37,395 bases of DNA from a virus, in IMG/VR virus record IMGVR_UViG_3300047552_000100, positions 1 to 37,395 of that record; one strand, 5' to 3'. Positions 1-8,568 of the stretch are shown one piece after another. The position numbers and the translations under genes are program-made. The stretch's first letter is position 1; each line of letters starts with the position of its first letter. Under the pieces are notes generated by a model. It had not been told where the DNA came from and ran no database searches. It worked only from the letters and a program-made list of their open reading frames with translations.

Positions 1-61
1 CATTTCCACAACAACTGTCTATGACGTGCGGAATCGAAAGATATGGAAGCACGTCGAGTAA
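1..61 (+). CDS. 3' end of HNH endonuclease gene (duplicate of right end)
   Basis: Bases 2-61 encode the last 19 residues and the stop codon of the HNH endonuclease that is complete at 36751-37329. The sequence is identical to the right end of the window. It is the same gene seen twice because the contig ends overlap, not a second copy. Confidence 0.9.
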   Translation, partial: ISTTTVYDVRNRKIWKHVE

Positions 62-63
62 CC

Positions 64-86
64 AAGGCCCTGCGGGGCCTTTTTTC
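64..86 (+). terminator. Rho-independent terminator after HNH gene
   Basis: A 7-bp stem (AAGGCCC with GGGCCTT) closes a TGCG loop and runs into a T tract. It lies 2 bases after the HNH stop and only about 12 bases before the next start codon. A very similar module with a TTCG loop, also ending in CTTGG, sits at 7124-7150. Because it lies directly in front of a late gene, late transcription must read through it. Confidence 0.85.
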
Positions 87-97
87 TTGGAAAAACC

Positions 98-313
98 ATG
101 AACGAATACCCCAAGCAACTCTACCGCTCCAGCTACGAAGACACCGTGGTTGTGGCCGACGCTGACGAAGAGCAGGCAGCGCGTACCGAGGGCTATGAAA
201 TGTTCGCTGAAATCTTTGAGCGTGAGGGCGAGTTCCCTGCGCCTGTCAAAGAGAAGCGCACCCGCAAGGCTGCAGAGCCTGCCGCTGAACCCGCACCCAC
301 TGAGGCCCAGTAA
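98..313 (+). CDS. Hypothetical virion-region protein, 71 aa
   Basis: This is a small acidic protein with an Ala/Pro/Glu/Lys-rich tail, between the HNH gene and the gp4-like gene. It has no catalytic motif I can name. The N-terminal pattern (YPKQLYRSS, then VVVADADEEQAA) resembles small uncharacterised proteins I associate with phage head genes. The start has only a weak GGA-type ribosome site and lies 12 bases from the terminator at 64-86. Its stop overlaps the next start (TAATG), so it is translationally coupled to the head-completion gene. A head-region role is inferred from position only. Confidence 0.75.
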   Translation: MNEYPKQLYRSSYEDTVVVADADEEQAARTEGYEMFAEIFEREGEFPAPVKEKRTRKAAEPAAEPAPTEAQ

Positions 314-1017
314 TGTCCACTGCGCTCGACCTGATCAAGCGTGCATATCGCCTCATCGGCGTTTACTCCATTGGTGAGACGCCGAGCGCGGACGAAACTG
401 CGGACGCACTCTCAGCACTGAACTCGATGCTGGCGTCGTGGAGCAATGAGAAGCTGATGGTGTACGTTGCCAGCCAGGATGTGATCACACTCACGCCGGG
501 CGTCGGTTCGTACACCGTCGGCCCATCTGGCACGACTATTTCCAGCCGCCCGCAGGACATCGACTCGTCCACCAATCTGGTGTGGAACGGGATCACCTAT
601 CCGCTGGTTGTGGCAACGCTCCAGCAGTACAACTCCATCAAACTCAAAGGGCTGACCACCACGCTGCCGTCTGTGGTGTGGCTCAACCCGACATTCCCGG
701 ACGCAACCGTCACGCTGTACCCGGTCCCGAGCCTGCCGCTCACGCTCAACCTGTGGTCGTGGAAGCCTCTGACGGGCTTCACAAGCGCCACAGACACCGT
801 GTCCCTTCCTCCGGGCTATGAGGAGGCCATCGCCTTCAATCTGGCCTGCTCGTTGGCTCCAGAGAACGAGGTGCCGGTGCCGCAACAAGTGCAGAAGACT
901 GCGACCATGAGCAAGAAGCTCTTGAAGCGCACGAACTTTGAGCCGCCGACGCTGCAGTTTGAAGAGGGCATTCCTGGCGGTGGACGGTTCAATATCTACA
1001 CTGGACTGCCTGCATGA
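313..1017 (+). CDS. Head completion / tail accessory protein, P22 gp4-like
   Basis: This 234-aa protein opens with a helical segment (TALDLIKRAYRLIGVYSIGE, then a stretch ending in LNSMLASWSNEKL), the hallmark of the P22 gp4 family of packaged-DNA stabilisation proteins. That family binds beneath the portal after packaging and builds the neck. Its position immediately before the gp10-like gene matches P22 gene order (4 then 10). The start overlaps the previous stop (TAATG) and its own stop overlaps the next start (ATGA). Length is moderately longer than P22 gp4 (about 166 aa). The family call rests on the N-terminal pattern and gene order. Confidence 0.82.
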   Translation: MSTALDLIKRAYRLIGVYSIGETPSADETADALSALNSMLASWSNEKLMVYVASQDVITLTPGVGSYTVGPSGTTISSRPQDIDSSTNLVWNGITYPLVVATLQQYNSIKLKGLTTTLPSVVWLNPTFPDATVTLYPVPSLPLTLNLWSWKPLTGFTSATDTVSLPPGYEEAIAFNLACSLAPENEVPVPQQVQKTATMSKKLLKRTNFEPPTLQFEEGIPGGGRFNIYTGLPA

Positions 1018-2414
1018 ATCTCCAGCCGATTCCGCTCTTTGGGCTTGGCACGCAGGGCAAGTCTGCCAACGTAGACGCGCAGCGCCGCGTCAATCTGTAC
1101 GTCGAGGTGCAGAGCGACCCAGAGAAGAACGTCCTGACGCTGTACCCGACGCCGGGCTTGGTCACGTTCGTCAACTTTGGACTGACTGCCATTCGCGGCA
1201 TCTACGAAAAGGGCGAGACTCTTTATGTGGCGTGGAGCAACACGCTGTATTCGGTGTCGAACAACGGCACCATGACGTCCTTGGGCACGCTGTCCACATC
1301 CTCTGGCCGCGTGGCCTTTGCTGACAACGGCATTCAGGTGATGTGCGTGGACGGTGCAAATGGGTACATCTACAACACCCAGACGCTGGTGTTTGCAAAG
1401 ATCACTGATGTGGACTTCCCCGGAGGCGACACTGTGACCGTCTACAACGGGCGGTTTGTGGTAAACAAGCCAAACTCTGGGCAGTTCTACATCTCTGCTT
1501 TGTATGACGGCACGAGCTGGGATGCGCTGGACTTTGCAACGGCAGAGGCGGACCCGGACAACATCGTGCGCGTGATCTCTGACTCCGGGCAGTTGATCCT
1601 GTTTGGCGACAGAACCACGGAGTTCTGGGGCGACTCAGGGGCCGCCGACTTCCCCTATGCGCGGATTGGTTCTGCAGCTATCGAGTGGGGTCTTGCTGCG
1701 CGGTGGAGCCTGGTGAAGTTCATGGACTCGCTGATATTCCTGCGGAAGAACCGATTGGGGCAGGTCCAGGTGTGCGTGCAAAGCGGCTCTGATGCACAGC
1801 CAGTGTCTACGCCTGAGATGGACTACATCTTCAGCCAGTACACAGCCTATTCGGATGCAACTGGCTTTGCCTACATGCTCAGTGGCCACCCGTTCTATCA
1901 GATCAACTTCCCAACAGCCGACGAGTCGTGGCTGTACGACGGGCAAAGCAAGGCGTGGAGCAAGGTCCAATATGGAGCCGCCGGCCGGCACCGTGGCGAG
2001 ATCCACTCCCAACTGCTGGCAAAGAACTACGTCTCCGATTGGGAGAACGGCAAGCTGTACCGGCTGACCGAAGGCGTCTACACCGACAACGGTGCGCCGA
2101 TTTACCGGGAGTTCCAATCCCGCCACCAGGCATCTGGCGACAACTCGCACATCTCGCAGTTGTGGCTTGAGATGGAAGGCGGTGTGGGGCTGGAGACAGG
2201 CCAAGGAGCGAACCCGCAGGTGATGATGCAAATCAGCCGTGACGGAGGGCATGAGTGGGGCGCAGAGGTTTGGCGCTCCATTGGTGCGGTCGGCAAGTAC
2301 CGGACTCGCGCGGTGTTCAACCGGCTTGGACGTGCGCGTGATTGGGTTTTCCGCTTTCGCGTGACTGACCCAGTGAAGACGGTGTTTGTGGCGGCTTGGG
2401 GGCGCAGGGCATGA
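1014..2414 (+). CDS. Packaged DNA stabilization protein, P22 gp10-like
   Basis: This 466-aa protein has the characteristic opening of the P22 gp10 family: a short leader, then RRVNLYVE, then LYPTPGL near residues 20-50. A beta-rich body with repeated blade-like segments (VSDSGQLILFGDRTTEFWGD, SLIFLRKNRLGQVQV) follows, consistent with a beta-propeller. In P22, gp10 is a hub protein attached below gp4 that closes the head and carries the tail needle and spikes. The length is close to P22 gp10 (472 aa). The gene overlaps both neighbours by ATGA. No gp26 tail-needle gene is recognisable downstream. Confidence 0.85.
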   Translation: MNLQPIPLFGLGTQGKSANVDAQRRVNLYVEVQSDPEKNVLTLYPTPGLVTFVNFGLTAIRGIYEKGETLYVAWSNTLYSVSNNGTMTSLGTLSTSSGRVAFADNGIQVMCVDGANGYIYNTQTLVFAKITDVDFPGGDTVTVYNGRFVVNKPNSGQFYISALYDGTSWDALDFATAEADPDNIVRVISDSGQLILFGDRTTEFWGDSGAADFPYARIGSAAIEWGLAARWSLVKFMDSLIFLRKNRLGQVQVCVQSGSDAQPVSTPEMDYIFSQYTAYSDATGFAYMLSGHPFYQINFPTADESWLYDGQSKAWSKVQYGAAGRHRGEIHSQLLAKNYVSDWENGKLYRLTEGVYTDNGAPIYREFQSRHQASGDNSHISQLWLEMEGGVGLETGQGANPQVMMQISRDGGHEWGAEVWRSIGAVGKYRTRAVFNRLGRARDWVFRFRVTDPVKTVFVAAWGRRA

Positions 2415-2665
2415 GCTTTGAGTACCCGAGCAACACGCCTGTGGTGAACCCGCAGACGGGCAAGGCCACCGACCCGTGGCAGTCTGTCTTCAACCGCTGG
2501 CATCAGATCATCATCACCGGGCAGCAGTCTGGGACTACGGCAAACCGGCCAACGACCCAGGTGTGGGTCGGGCGGTTCTACTTCGACACAACGCTGAATA
2601 AGCCGGTGTGGGTGAAGTCAGTGGCCCCGGTTGTGTGGGTTGATGCGACGGGGGCGGTTGTATGA
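2411..2665 (+). CDS. Hypothetical small structural protein, 84 aa
   Basis: The ATG at 2411 overlaps the gp10-like stop (ATGA) and follows a G-rich ribosome site, so I prefer it to the TTG at 2396. The protein is Pro/Thr/Asn-rich, with a TGKATDPWQSVFNRWHQII segment and a C-terminal WVGRFYFDTTLNKPVW segment of the kind seen at the ends of phage structural proteins. No helical needle domain is visible, so it is not an obvious gp26 homologue. It overlaps the cupin gene by ATGA. A neck or tail accessory role is inferred from position. Confidence 0.75.
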   Translation: MSFEYPSNTPVVNPQTGKATDPWQSVFNRWHQIIITGQQSGTTANRPTTQVWVGRFYFDTTLNKPVWVKSVAPVVWVDATGAVV

Positions 2666-3117
2666 AGGTCACCTATGGCAATGGGTTTGCTGTTGAGGCA
2701 AAGCCGCAGAAGGTTGAGGCGCTGCTGCAGACGATGCTGCAGATGCCGCAGTACGAGCCTGAGACAAAGCACTACTTTCACGGCGGGATGTACTGCCGCG
2801 AGGTGTGGCGCGACGCAGGGGTGGTGATCGTCGGCAAGGTCCACAAGAAAGAGCATTTCTATTACGTCGTGAGTGGGACTGTGGTCATCACCTCCGACGA
2901 TGGCGTGCAGCGGGTTACAGGCCCGCACATGTTCTTGAGCAAGCCAGGAACGCGCCGGGCGGTGTACGCGGAAACGCCAGCCCTGTGCATGACTTTCCAT
3001 GTGACAGAGGCGGCAACCGTCGAGGACGCAGAGGTTGAATTGGTAGAGCCAGAGCCGGATTCGGCCTTTGACTCACGCAACAGGATCAAACAAAAGGAAG
3101 TCGAGGTGATCGCATGA
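2662..3117 (+). CDS. Cupin-fold protein in the virion operon
   Basis: Residues about 68-115 form a cupin core: EHFYYVVSGTVVIT, a short turn, a GPHMFLSKPGTRRAV segment and a final strand with CMTFHV. The first motif keeps EH but lacks the full GX5HXHX4EX6G set, so metal binding is uncertain. Similar compact cupin-like proteins occur among structural genes of some podoviruses, and cupins often trimerise or act as sugar epimerases. The gene is coupled on both sides by ATGA overlaps, so it is co-translated with neck and ejection proteins. Function is open; a small virion component is more likely than an enzyme. Confidence 0.7.
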   Translation: MKVTYGNGFAVEAKPQKVEALLQTMLQMPQYEPETKHYFHGGMYCREVWRDAGVVIVGKVHKKEHFYYVVSGTVVITSDDGVQRVTGPHMFLSKPGTRRAVYAETPALCMTFHVTEAATVEDAEVELVEPEPDSAFDSRNRIKQKEVEVIA

Positions 3118-3740
3118 CTTGGGTAGCAGCAGCAGTAATTGGCGGCAGTGTTATTTCTGGCGCTATGGGTGCCGACGCATCCAGAAGCGCAGCAGGGGCG
3201 CAGGCCGGTGCATCAGACCGTGCGACAGCACTACAGCGGCAGATGTATGAGGAAGGCGTGCAGCGCATGCAGCCGTTCTACAAGACGTCTGTCGACGCGA
3301 ACAACTCTTTGCGGCGTCTGATGGGTATGGACGGCGGCAACACGATGGAAGAGTTGCAGTCTGACCCTAGCTATCAGTTCCGACTTGACCAAGGAATGCA
3401 GGGCGTTAACAACAGCGCAGCAGCCAGGGGGAACCTTCTGTCTGGTGGAACGCTCAAGGCGCTGCAGAAGTACGGGCAGGACTTCGCCTCCAACGAGTAC
3501 ACGAACCGCTACAACCGACTGTCGAGCCTTGCAGGCAACGGCCAGGTGGCAGGGAATATGAACTCTGCTGGAGCGAACTTCGGCTCCACCGCTGGCAACA
3601 ACATGATGGCGTCAGGCAACGCGCAGGCCGCTGGGCTGATGGGTGGCGCAAACGCTTGGAGCAGTGCAATCGGCCAAGGCATCAATGGCTGGCAGCAGAA
3701 CCAACTTATGAAGTTGATCGGGGGCAAAAATGGCGCTTGA
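3114..3740 (+). CDS. Internal virion / DNA ejection protein, gp7-like position
   Basis: This 208-aa Ala/Gly/Asn-rich protein begins with a hydrophobic glycine-rich segment (AAAVIGGSVISGAMGAD), then a helix with GAQAGASDRATALQRQMYEEG. Its C-terminal half is rich in NNSAAARGNLLSGG-like stretches. The 'ADASRSAAGAQ...ALQRQMYE...PFY' pattern recurs in phage proteins annotated as DNA transfer or tail proteins. Its place as the first of three large Ala-rich proteins after gp10 matches P22 genes 7, 20 and 16, whose products are ejected and form a DNA conduit across the envelope. It overlaps the next gene by 11 bases. Confidence 0.72.
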   Translation: MTWVAAAVIGGSVISGAMGADASRSAAGAQAGASDRATALQRQMYEEGVQRMQPFYKTSVDANNSLRRLMGMDGGNTMEELQSDPSYQFRLDQGMQGVNNSAAARGNLLSGGTLKALQKYGQDFASNEYTNRYNRLSSLAGNGQVAGNMNSAGANFGSTAGNNMMASGNAQAAGLMGGANAWSSAIGQGINGWQQNQLMKLIGGKNGA

Positions 3741-5139
3741 TGCATCCATTGCGATGGGCTACAAGCCCATCCAGCTAGAGTCACCTGTAAACCAGTTTGC
3801 AAACATCTTGCAGATTCAGCAGGCCCAGAGTCAGAACAAACTCGCTGGCCTGACGCTGCAAAAGAATGAGCGCGATCAGCAAGAGGCGGCGACTCTGAAT
3901 CAACTCTACGCTGGTGCTGTAAATCCAGACGGGACGATTGACCGCACAAAACTGTTCCAGGGGCTTGCGACGAGCAACCTTGGCACAAAGATTCCGGCAA
4001 TCAAAAAGGCTTTCCTGGAAGAAGACGAGGCCACTGACAAGTCCAACAAGGCCAGAGTCGAGCTATTCGATATGTCAATGAAGGGTCGGCGCGACGCATT
4101 GGCTGGCGTGACAACTCCAGAGCAATACCTGCAGTGGCATGAAGGCAACCACTCTGATCCTATTCTTGGGCCGATGCTCGCATCCCGTGGTGTTAAGCCG
4201 GGAGACGCAAGGGCGCAGGTTGAGGCTGCAATGCAGACCCCTGGAGGGCTGCAGCAACTGATTACCCAATCGGCACTTGGGATGACCAAGTTTGCAGAAC
4301 TGAACAAGCCGAGCATTCACACGGTCAACAGCGGGAAAGTGACGACCATGTACGCCACGCCAGGCATGGGCGGCGCTCCTACTGCCATTAACACCACGCA
4401 GATGACGACCACCCCGGATGCAGATCAACGGGACGCCACCACAAAGGCAGAAGGCGCTGCTGGACGCGCTGTGACGCTCAATGGACAGCGCTTGGCTGAC
4501 GCCCGTGCGCGTGAGCAACTCGCACAAGGCAAGGTTCCTGCTGGCTACCGCCTGGCAGCAGATGGCAAGGGGCTTGAAGCAATCCCTGGCGGTCCTGCTG
4601 ATCCAAGCGCACAACACGGCAATGCGTCTGAGGGTGAGCGCAAGGCAGCGACTTTGCTGCAGCGTCTCCAGTTCTCACAGCAGCAACTTGCAAAAGCCCG
4701 CGAAGACAGCCCGAATGCAGCGACGCCAAACGCACTTGCAAATGGGCTGGAATGGATGGGCATGGATGCTTTGGCAAACGGGGTGACAAGCGAGGCACGG
4801 CAGCGGATTGAAGGCGCACAGCTTGACATGCTTGACGCAGCGTTGACCCTTGGAACTGGTGCTGCGTACACGCGGGAGCAGTTGAAGGGTTACGCAAAGT
4901 CGTACTTCCCGCAGCTCAACGACGATCCAAAGACGATAGAAGAAAAGAACCAGCGACTTTTGAATGTCATCGAGGCCGCGAAGACGTCAGCAGGCAGGGC
5001 CGCTCCAAAGGCATCTGCTGCGGCACCAGCACCAGCACAGGTTCCACCGACCAACGCGAAGGGCTGGAAGTTGCACGTTGATGGAAAAGGGAATCGTGCC
5101 TACGTTGGACCCAACAATGAAGTCGAAGAGGTGCGCTGA
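3730..5139 (+). CDS. Internal virion / DNA ejection protein, gp20-like position
   Basis: This 469-aa protein is mostly helical, with Gln-rich coiled-coil-like segments near residues 20-60 (NQFANILQIQQAQSQNKLAG) and 300-325 (LLQRLQFSQQQLAKARED), then an Ala/Pro linker and a small terminal domain (GWKLHVDGKGNRAYVGPNNE). The composition and the middle position of the trio suit a P22 gp20-type ejection protein. The assignment is by context; the sequence diverges from anything I can align by eye. Its stop overlaps the next start (TGATG). Confidence 0.7.
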   Translation: MALDASIAMGYKPIQLESPVNQFANILQIQQAQSQNKLAGLTLQKNERDQQEAATLNQLYAGAVNPDGTIDRTKLFQGLATSNLGTKIPAIKKAFLEEDEATDKSNKARVELFDMSMKGRRDALAGVTTPEQYLQWHEGNHSDPILGPMLASRGVKPGDARAQVEAAMQTPGGLQQLITQSALGMTKFAELNKPSIHTVNSGKVTTMYATPGMGGAPTAINTTQMTTTPDADQRDATTKAEGAAGRAVTLNGQRLADARAREQLAQGKVPAGYRLAADGKGLEAIPGGPADPSAQHGNASEGERKAATLLQRLQFSQQQLAKAREDSPNAATPNALANGLEWMGMDALANGVTSEARQRIEGAQLDMLDAALTLGTGAAYTREQLKGYAKSYFPQLNDDPKTIEEKNQRLLNVIEAAKTSAGRAAPKASAAAPAPAQVPPTNAKGWKLHVDGKGNRAYVGPNNEVEEVR

Positions 5140-7121
5140 TGGCCTTTGATCTTGCAAGTGCGAAGCCAGCAACTGGCTTTGACCTGAGTTCTGCCAAGCC
5201 TGTCGAGGCTGACAAGCCGAAATCCAGCAAGTCCTACAAAGAGGGGCGTGGCGCAGAAGGATGGCAGCGTGGCCTGTCCTCCGTCATGCAGGGGCCGCTG
5301 ATGGGCTTTGCTGACGAGGTTGGCGGTGCCGTTGGCGGTGCATGGGACACCCTGACAAAGGGCGGTGACTATTCGACAAACTATGCGTCAAACCGTGACT
5401 TCATCCGTGGCGCTGCAGACCAGGAAGCGCAAGACAGGCCGGTTATCTCTACCGTGCTGCAGACAGCAGCTTCTGCGCCAATGCTGGTTCGCAACATTCT
5501 TGCACCAGCGGTTGCACCAGTCGTTCGCTCTGTGCCGGTGCTGAACAACATCGCCCAAGGAACCGGCATTGCAGCGCGTGCCGCACAGGCCGCTGGAACA
5601 GGCGCAACATACGGTGCCGTTCAGGGCGCTGGCAACTCAACCGCAGACACCGCAGCAGGCGTTGCCGCTGACTCAGGGACAAATGCGTTGTTGAGCAGTG
5701 TCTTTGGCGGCGTTGGCGTCCCCGTGGCTGGAGCAGTCGGCGCAGTTGCTGGGAATGTCCGTCAGCGTGTGTCGAACTCTCCAGCAGCGCAAGCCGCTGC
5801 TGAACGATACGCGCAATGGAAGATCGCCCAGGCGTTGGCACGCGACGGGCAGGACGTCGGGCGCACTGGCGCACGGCTCAACGTCCTCGGGCAAGAGGCC
5901 CGCGTTGTGGACGCTGGCGGGGCGAACACCCGCCAGTTGCTGGACACGCTTGCCACCATCCCTGGCGAGACAAAGCATGGCGTGGAGCAGGCCATTCACC
6001 AGCGCCAGGCAGGACGCGGCGCACGCATGATTGCTTCCGCAGAGGAGAACCTCAACGCTCAAGGTCAGCGCCTTGCGCCTACCATTGAGGCGTGGACAGA
6101 GCAGCGGTCTCAGGCTGCTGCACCGCTGTACGAGCAACTGCGAACCATTAACATCCAGCAGCCGTCCAATGGCCTTGCAAGCGCAGTGGCGGCAGCAGAT
6201 GAACTCGGTGCTACAAGCCTTGCGCGGCGCATGGCGACTGCGGAGCAAGTTGGCTACTCGCTGGACTCCAAGAACCCAGCGTCTTGGTCAATGAATGACC
6301 TTGATCTGGTAAAGCGCGGCCTGGACAAGATGATCGCCGCAGAGACGGATATTGCGGGCAAAGTGTCATCCCTTGGACGTTCATACCAGACGCTAAAGAC
6401 TACGCTTGTCAACGAACTGGACCACGCGACAACCGACCCGGCAACAGGCAGGTCAGTGTACAAAGCTGCGCGTGACGCATTTGCTGGACCATCTGCAATC
6501 ATCGATGCAGCACAAAGAGGCCGCACTGCCATCGCAAGCGACGGGGCGACCATCGCTGGCATGACGTCCGGTCTGTCCGAGTCTGAGCGACAGGCTTTCC
6601 GTCTTGGTGCTTTCGAGGCACTGCGGAACAAACTGGGAACGCAGGGTGGGCAGACCAACATCATCAATATGTGGAAAGAGCCTGCAACGCAGGAGAAACT
6701 CAAAGCCATATTTGGTGATGAACGCTCGTTCCGGCAGTTCGCCGCTGACGTTGCACGCGAGGGGCGTCTCAAAGGTCTTGACGGTATCGGCAGGGGTTCG
6801 CAGACAGCATCCCGCCAGTTTGGCGTTGGCGACCTAGATTCCGGCGCGGCAACTGATGCTGCAAGCCTGGTAGCGAACACAAAGGGCGGCAACCTGGTGG
6901 GTGCCTATGGCGCAGCCAAGAACCTGTGGAACAAGGTTTCAACTCCAGAGTCCGTGCGGAACCAGATGGGACGCATTCTTTTGTCTGGTGGCAATGAAGG
7001 TGCGACAAACATCAACGCACTGGCCCAAGTCCTTGCCGAAATTGAAGGAAGGAATGCTGCCATCGCAACTGGCTCCGGGCTTATTGGAAGTCAGTTAGCC
7101 CGACCGATTTCGACGCGATAA
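5139..7121 (+). CDS. Internal virion / DNA ejection protein, gp16-like position
   Basis: This is the largest of the trio (660 aa). The N-terminus carries short repeated LASAKPATGFDL / LSSAKPVEADKP units. A hydrophobic Ala/Gly/Val-rich region follows at about residues 105-205 that could insert into or cross a membrane. The C-terminal half is helical and charged (HQRQAGRGARMIASAEENL, VSSLGRSYQTLKTTLVNEL). These traits and its place as last ejection protein before the fiber match P22 gp16, which is needed for DNA entry. A lytic transglycosylase motif is not visible. Transcription appears to pause at the terminator just downstream. Confidence 0.72.
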   Translation: MAFDLASAKPATGFDLSSAKPVEADKPKSSKSYKEGRGAEGWQRGLSSVMQGPLMGFADEVGGAVGGAWDTLTKGGDYSTNYASNRDFIRGAADQEAQDRPVISTVLQTAASAPMLVRNILAPAVAPVVRSVPVLNNIAQGTGIAARAAQAAGTGATYGAVQGAGNSTADTAAGVAADSGTNALLSSVFGGVGVPVAGAVGAVAGNVRQRVSNSPAAQAAAERYAQWKIAQALARDGQDVGRTGARLNVLGQEARVVDAGGANTRQLLDTLATIPGETKHGVEQAIHQRQAGRGARMIASAEENLNAQGQRLAPTIEAWTEQRSQAAAPLYEQLRTINIQQPSNGLASAVAAADELGATSLARRMATAEQVGYSLDSKNPASWSMNDLDLVKRGLDKMIAAETDIAGKVSSLGRSYQTLKTTLVNELDHATTDPATGRSVYKAARDAFAGPSAIIDAAQRGRTAIASDGATIAGMTSGLSESERQAFRLGAFEALRNKLGTQGGQTNIINMWKEPATQEKLKAIFGDERSFRQFAADVAREGRLKGLDGIGRGSQTASRQFGVGDLDSGAATDAASLVANTKGGNLVGAYGAAKNLWNKVSTPESVRNQMGRILLSGGNEGATNINALAQVLAEIEGRNAAIATGSGLIGSQLARPISTR

Positions 7122-7123
7122 CC

Positions 7124-7150
7124 AAGACCCTTCGGGGTCTTTTTTCTTGG
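7124..7150 (+). terminator. Rho-independent terminator before tail fiber gene
   Basis: A 7-bp stem (AAGACCC with GGGTCTT) closes a stable TTCG tetraloop and is followed by T residues and CTTGG. It begins 3 bases after the ejection protein stop and ends about 10 bases before the fiber start. The module is nearly the same as the one at 64-86. Confidence 0.87.
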
Positions 7151-7159
7151 GAACCATAA

Positions 7160-8566
7160 ATGGCCTATTACCTCTCCCCAATCGGCAACGACCAGCAAAC
7201 GGACGCAAACGGCAACCCGCTGGTCGGAGGCAAGATTTACACCTACCAGGCGGGCACCAGCACGCCATACGGGACGTACACCGACAACACCAGCGGGACG
7301 CTGCAGGCAAACCCCATCATCCTGAACACTCTTGGCCTGCCGAACAGCCCCATCTGGATGACGGGCGGCGTGGCTGTGAAGTACGTCATCAAGGACTCGT
7401 CTGATGTGACGATCCGCACTGTGGACAACGTGGTCGGTGTGAACGACACCACCAACGCTGCCTCTGAGTGGCTGGACTTGAACCTGGTTCCGACATACAT
7501 CGGGGCCACGCAGTTCTCGGTTGTTGGCGACCAGACAGCAGTGCTTCAGGTCAACCGTCGTGTGCGTACCAGGAACACTGCCGGATACGTCTACGGGCGC
7601 ATTTCTGTCGCTTCCTACGCAACCGGCGTGACCACGGTCACAGTGGTGAACGACTCTGGCGCTTTGGATTCCGGCCTGTCGCTGGTGTCGTATGGGTTCT
7701 TGAGCTTCACGCCAGCATCTATTCCCTACGCCATGTATGCGGCAGCCGGTGCAAACACTGACATCACAAGCCTCGGTGGACTGACAACCGCTATCAGCGG
7801 GACGGCTCTGGGCAGCAAAATCCAGCCCATCACGGCAAGTGTCGCGGCCAATGCGCTGACCATCACGCTGAACCCGACAACGCTCGACTTCAGAAGCTCA
7901 ACGCTTGGCAGTGGTACGGTAAACACCCGTGCCGTGCCTGCTGCAATCAGCCTGACTGTTTCCAGTGGGTCCACTCTCGGAACGGTCAGCGGTCAGATCA
8001 GCCGCCTGTACGTCCTTGCAATCGACAACGCTGGAACGGTTGAGCTTGCGGTTTCTGGCGGCAATGCGCTGCTTGACGAAACCAACCTCATCAGTACGAC
8101 GGCAGAGGGCGGCGCTGGTGGTGCAGATAGCGCAACAACCATTTACTCGACCACCGCTCGGACAAGCGTGCCCTATCGGGTCGTTGGTTATGTGGAGTCC
8201 ACGCAAGCAACGGCAGGAACGTGGGCCACGAACCCTTCAACGATCCAAGGCGCTGGTGGGAATGCTGTAAACAGCCTCTACGGATTCGGGAATGGACAGG
8301 CGTGGGGAACGGTTACTAGAACCAGTGGCACGACCTACTACAACACCACCGGCAAACCTCTGTCGATCATGGCGCAGATTTCCACCGCCGCCGCTACACC
8401 TGGCAGCGTGTCCATCAACATCAACGCCACGGGTGCGATGACGATGGCGTACTCATTCAACGCCAACGCAACCAATGCAGTGGGCTTCTGCACCATCCCT
8501 GCTGGCGCGAGTTATGTACTCACAGACACCAGCCTGACAGGACGCACAACTTGGGAAATGAGGTAA
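7160..8566 (+). CDS. Tail fiber / tailspike protein
   Basis: This 468-aa protein starts with a conserved podovirus fiber head (YYLSPIGNDQQTDANGNPLVGGKIYTYQAGT, given here only as its features: YLSPIGNDQQ near residue 4, then GGKIYTYQAGTSTP and LNTLGLPNSPIWM to about residue 75). This head anchors the fiber to the neck or tail. The rest is Thr/Ser/Ala/Gly-rich beta structure ending in a small beta domain (FCTIPAGASYVL), consistent with a trimeric receptor-binding fiber. No lyase or hydrolase motif and no C-terminal chaperone domain is visible. The gene follows the terminator by about 10 bases and has a GGGAA ribosome site. Confidence 0.83.
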   Translation: MAYYLSPIGNDQQTDANGNPLVGGKIYTYQAGTSTPYGTYTDNTSGTLQANPIILNTLGLPNSPIWMTGGVAVKYVIKDSSDVTIRTVDNVVGVNDTTNAASEWLDLNLVPTYIGATQFSVVGDQTAVLQVNRRVRTRNTAGYVYGRISVASYATGVTTVTVVNDSGALDSGLSLVSYGFLSFTPASIPYAMYAAAGANTDITSLGGLTTAISGTALGSKIQPITASVAANALTITLNPTTLDFRSSTLGSGTVNTRAVPAAISLTVSSGSTLGTVSGQISRLYVLAIDNAGTVELAVSGGNALLDETNLISTTAEGGAGGADSATTIYSTTARTSVPYRVVGYVESTQATAGTWATNPSTIQGAGGNAVNSLYGFGNGQAWGTVTRTSGTTYYNTTGKPLSIMAQISTAAATPGSVSININATGAMTMAYSFNANATNAVGFCTIPAGASYVLTDTSLTGRTTWEMR

Positions 8567-8568
8567 TC

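Larger units (their letters stand above)
1..127. repeat. Left copy of 127-bp terminal overlap (circular closure)
   Basis: Bases 1-127 are identical to 37269-37395. An exact 127-base overlap is what a de Bruijn assembler with k=127 leaves on a circular or circularly permuted molecule. It covers the end of the HNH gene, a terminator and the first 30 bases of the next gene, which is an unlikely place for a biological terminal repeat. The unique genome is therefore about 37,268 bp. Confidence 0.9.

Noticed and set aside
1-127. Terminal direct repeat as a biological end (T7-like)
   Set aside because: Its length equals a common assembly k-mer and it cuts through a gene end; P22-type headful phages have no fixed short terminal repeat.
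7160-8566. Diversity-generating retroelement target in the fiber
   Set aside because: No reverse transcriptase, template repeat or Avd gene is present anywhere in the window.
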